Shown: positions 5,958 to 6,230 of the stretch, in pieces
Numbering within the stretch: the stretch's first letter is position 1
How the letters are laid out: every line of letters begins with the position of its first letter
Source: an uncultured Clostridia bacterium
GTDB lineage: Bacteria; Bacillota; Clostridia; TANB77; CAG-508
Reading direction: 5' to 3'
Length of the DNA stretch: 6,230 nucleotides
NCBI GenBank assembly: GCA_949045875.1
Contig: CARPYP010000029.1
Span: 14,278-20,507 of the forward strand
Program-made: the position numbers and the translations under genes
The notes under the pieces: model-generated
Database searches by the model: none
Told to the model about the DNA's origin: nothing
Seen by the model: the letters and a program-made list of their open reading frames with translations, nothing else

Positions 5958-6085
5958 GAGCCTCGATTTATTTCTAATTCGAGACACATTTTTACAAATG
6001 CCAGATATGAAGCATCTTCTTCAGATACTTCATCTTTACTCGCCACAATATCTTTATAGCGAGTTAACAATTCTTCTAATGTCAT
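5936..6085 (-). CDS. Small acidic protein of unknown function (49 residues)
   Basis: ATG at 6083-6085 to TAA at 5936-5938 encodes 49 residues, beginning MTLEELLTRYKDIVASKDE and ending NRGSKKGMQL. It is rich in Glu, Asp, Leu and Lys, has one Met-Cys pair, no membrane segment and no signal peptide. It looks mostly helical: an N-terminal amphipathic stretch, then EVSEEDASYLAFVKMCLELE, which reads as a second helix. I do not recognise a family. It is supported as a real gene by signals rather than homology: an AGGAGT ribosome site at 6095-6100 with nine bases of spacing, a near-consensus extended -10 promoter, an inverted repeat between the two, and a terminator at its 3' end. Small proteins of this type are common accessory genes on phages and conjugative elements. 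It sits upstream of the relaxation gene but is transcriptionally separate. Confidence 0.72.
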   Translation of the reverse strand: MTLEELLTRYKDIVASKDEVSEEDASYLAFVKMCLELEINRGSKKGMQL

Positions 6086-6105
6086 TTATTTATTACTCCT
6101 TTCCT

Positions 6106-6119
6106 ACGCTCTTGAGCGT
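6106..6119. promoter_or_regulatory. 14-base inverted repeat between promoter and ribosome site of the small gene
   Basis: ACGCTC-TT-GAGCGT reads as a six-base perfect inverted repeat with a two-base centre, GC-rich in an AT-rich setting. It covers about +6 to +19 of the predicted transcript and ends five bases before the AGGAGT site. The short centre favours a protein-binding operator over an RNA hairpin, which would need a larger loop. The binding protein is unknown; the 49-residue product itself is one candidate. Confidence 0.5.
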
Positions 6120-6131
6120 TTTCATATTCCT

Positions 6132-6160
6132 ATTATACCATATTATGTTAAGAAAATCAA
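6132..6160 (-). promoter_or_regulatory. Strong extended -10 promoter of the small gene
   Basis: On the minus strand TTGATT at 6155-6160 and TATAAT at 6132-6137 are 17 bases apart, and TGG directly precedes the -10, giving a TGn extension. The predicted start is near 6125, about 40 bases before the ATG. Confidence 0.82.
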
Positions 6161-6192
6161 ATTAGGTTATTTCGAAGTATGAGTTTTTTTCG

Positions 6193-6208
6193 CTGGGGAA
6201 TTCCCTAG
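6193..6208. repeat. GGGAATTCCC palindrome near the right edge
   Basis: A perfect ten-base palindrome at 6196-6205 extends, with one G-U wobble in plus-strand RNA, to a six-pair stem with an AATT loop (6193-6208). No T-run follows on either strand, so it is not a terminator. It lies about 33 bases upstream of the -35 box of the small gene and could be a regulator site. The function is unknown, and the window ends 22 bases later. Confidence 0.3.
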
Positions 6209-6230
6209 ATTTCAATATTTTTAAGCACTA

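Noticed and set aside
5739..5987. Minus-strand open frame of 82 codons with a GTG start, upstream of the relaxation gene
   Set aside because: It contains a strong terminator near its start and the relaxation gene's promoter further on, has no ribosome site at its GTG, and overlaps the better-supported 49-residue gene in another frame.

Overview
The window is very AT-rich DNA with strong Shine-Dalgarno sites (AGGAGG type) and consensus sigma-A promoters. Together with a Bacillota-type HU protein and a SpoVB/YabM-type flippase, this points to a low-GC Bacillota, most likely a Clostridia-like anaerobe; a lower taxon cannot be given. There are five protein genes: two look like chromosomal housekeeping genes and two belong to a DNA-transfer module. 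The fifth encodes only 49 residues. I see no rRNA, tRNA, CRISPR array, transposase, integrase or relaxase.

Left block (1-2200, minus strand): a MurJ/SpoVB-superfamily lipid-linked oligosaccharide flippase (476-2128) has a near-consensus promoter at its right end. It is followed on the same strand by the nucleoid protein HU (34-309). The 166 bases between them hold phased A-tracts and a leader hairpin just before the HU ribosome site. The order resembles the spoVT-yabM-yabN(mazG)-[hup]-yabO neighbourhood of Bacillota with the mazG-like gene missing.

Middle block (2200-5740): a divergent intergenic region carries the promoter of a 777-residue membrane-anchored VirD4/TraG-like coupling ATPase (2386-4719, plus). 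This gene converges on a replication-relaxation family protein (4793-5737, minus). The two share one 13-bp-stem bidirectional terminator. Coupling protein and relaxation protein are conjugation components, so the block looks like part of a conjugative or mobilisable element lying beside the chromosomal genes. The rest of the secretion system is not in view.

Right block (5740-6230): the relaxation gene has its own TTGAAA-17-TATAAT promoter and a hairpin in its leader. Upstream of it is a small gene on the minus strand (5936-6085). That gene has an extended -10 promoter, a 14-base inverted repeat between promoter and ribosome site, a strong ribosome site, and a stop codon inside the loop of its own terminator. 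Each of the three element genes therefore has its own promoter and terminator rather than belonging to one long operon. Inverted repeats sit just downstream of two of these promoters and suggest individual control.
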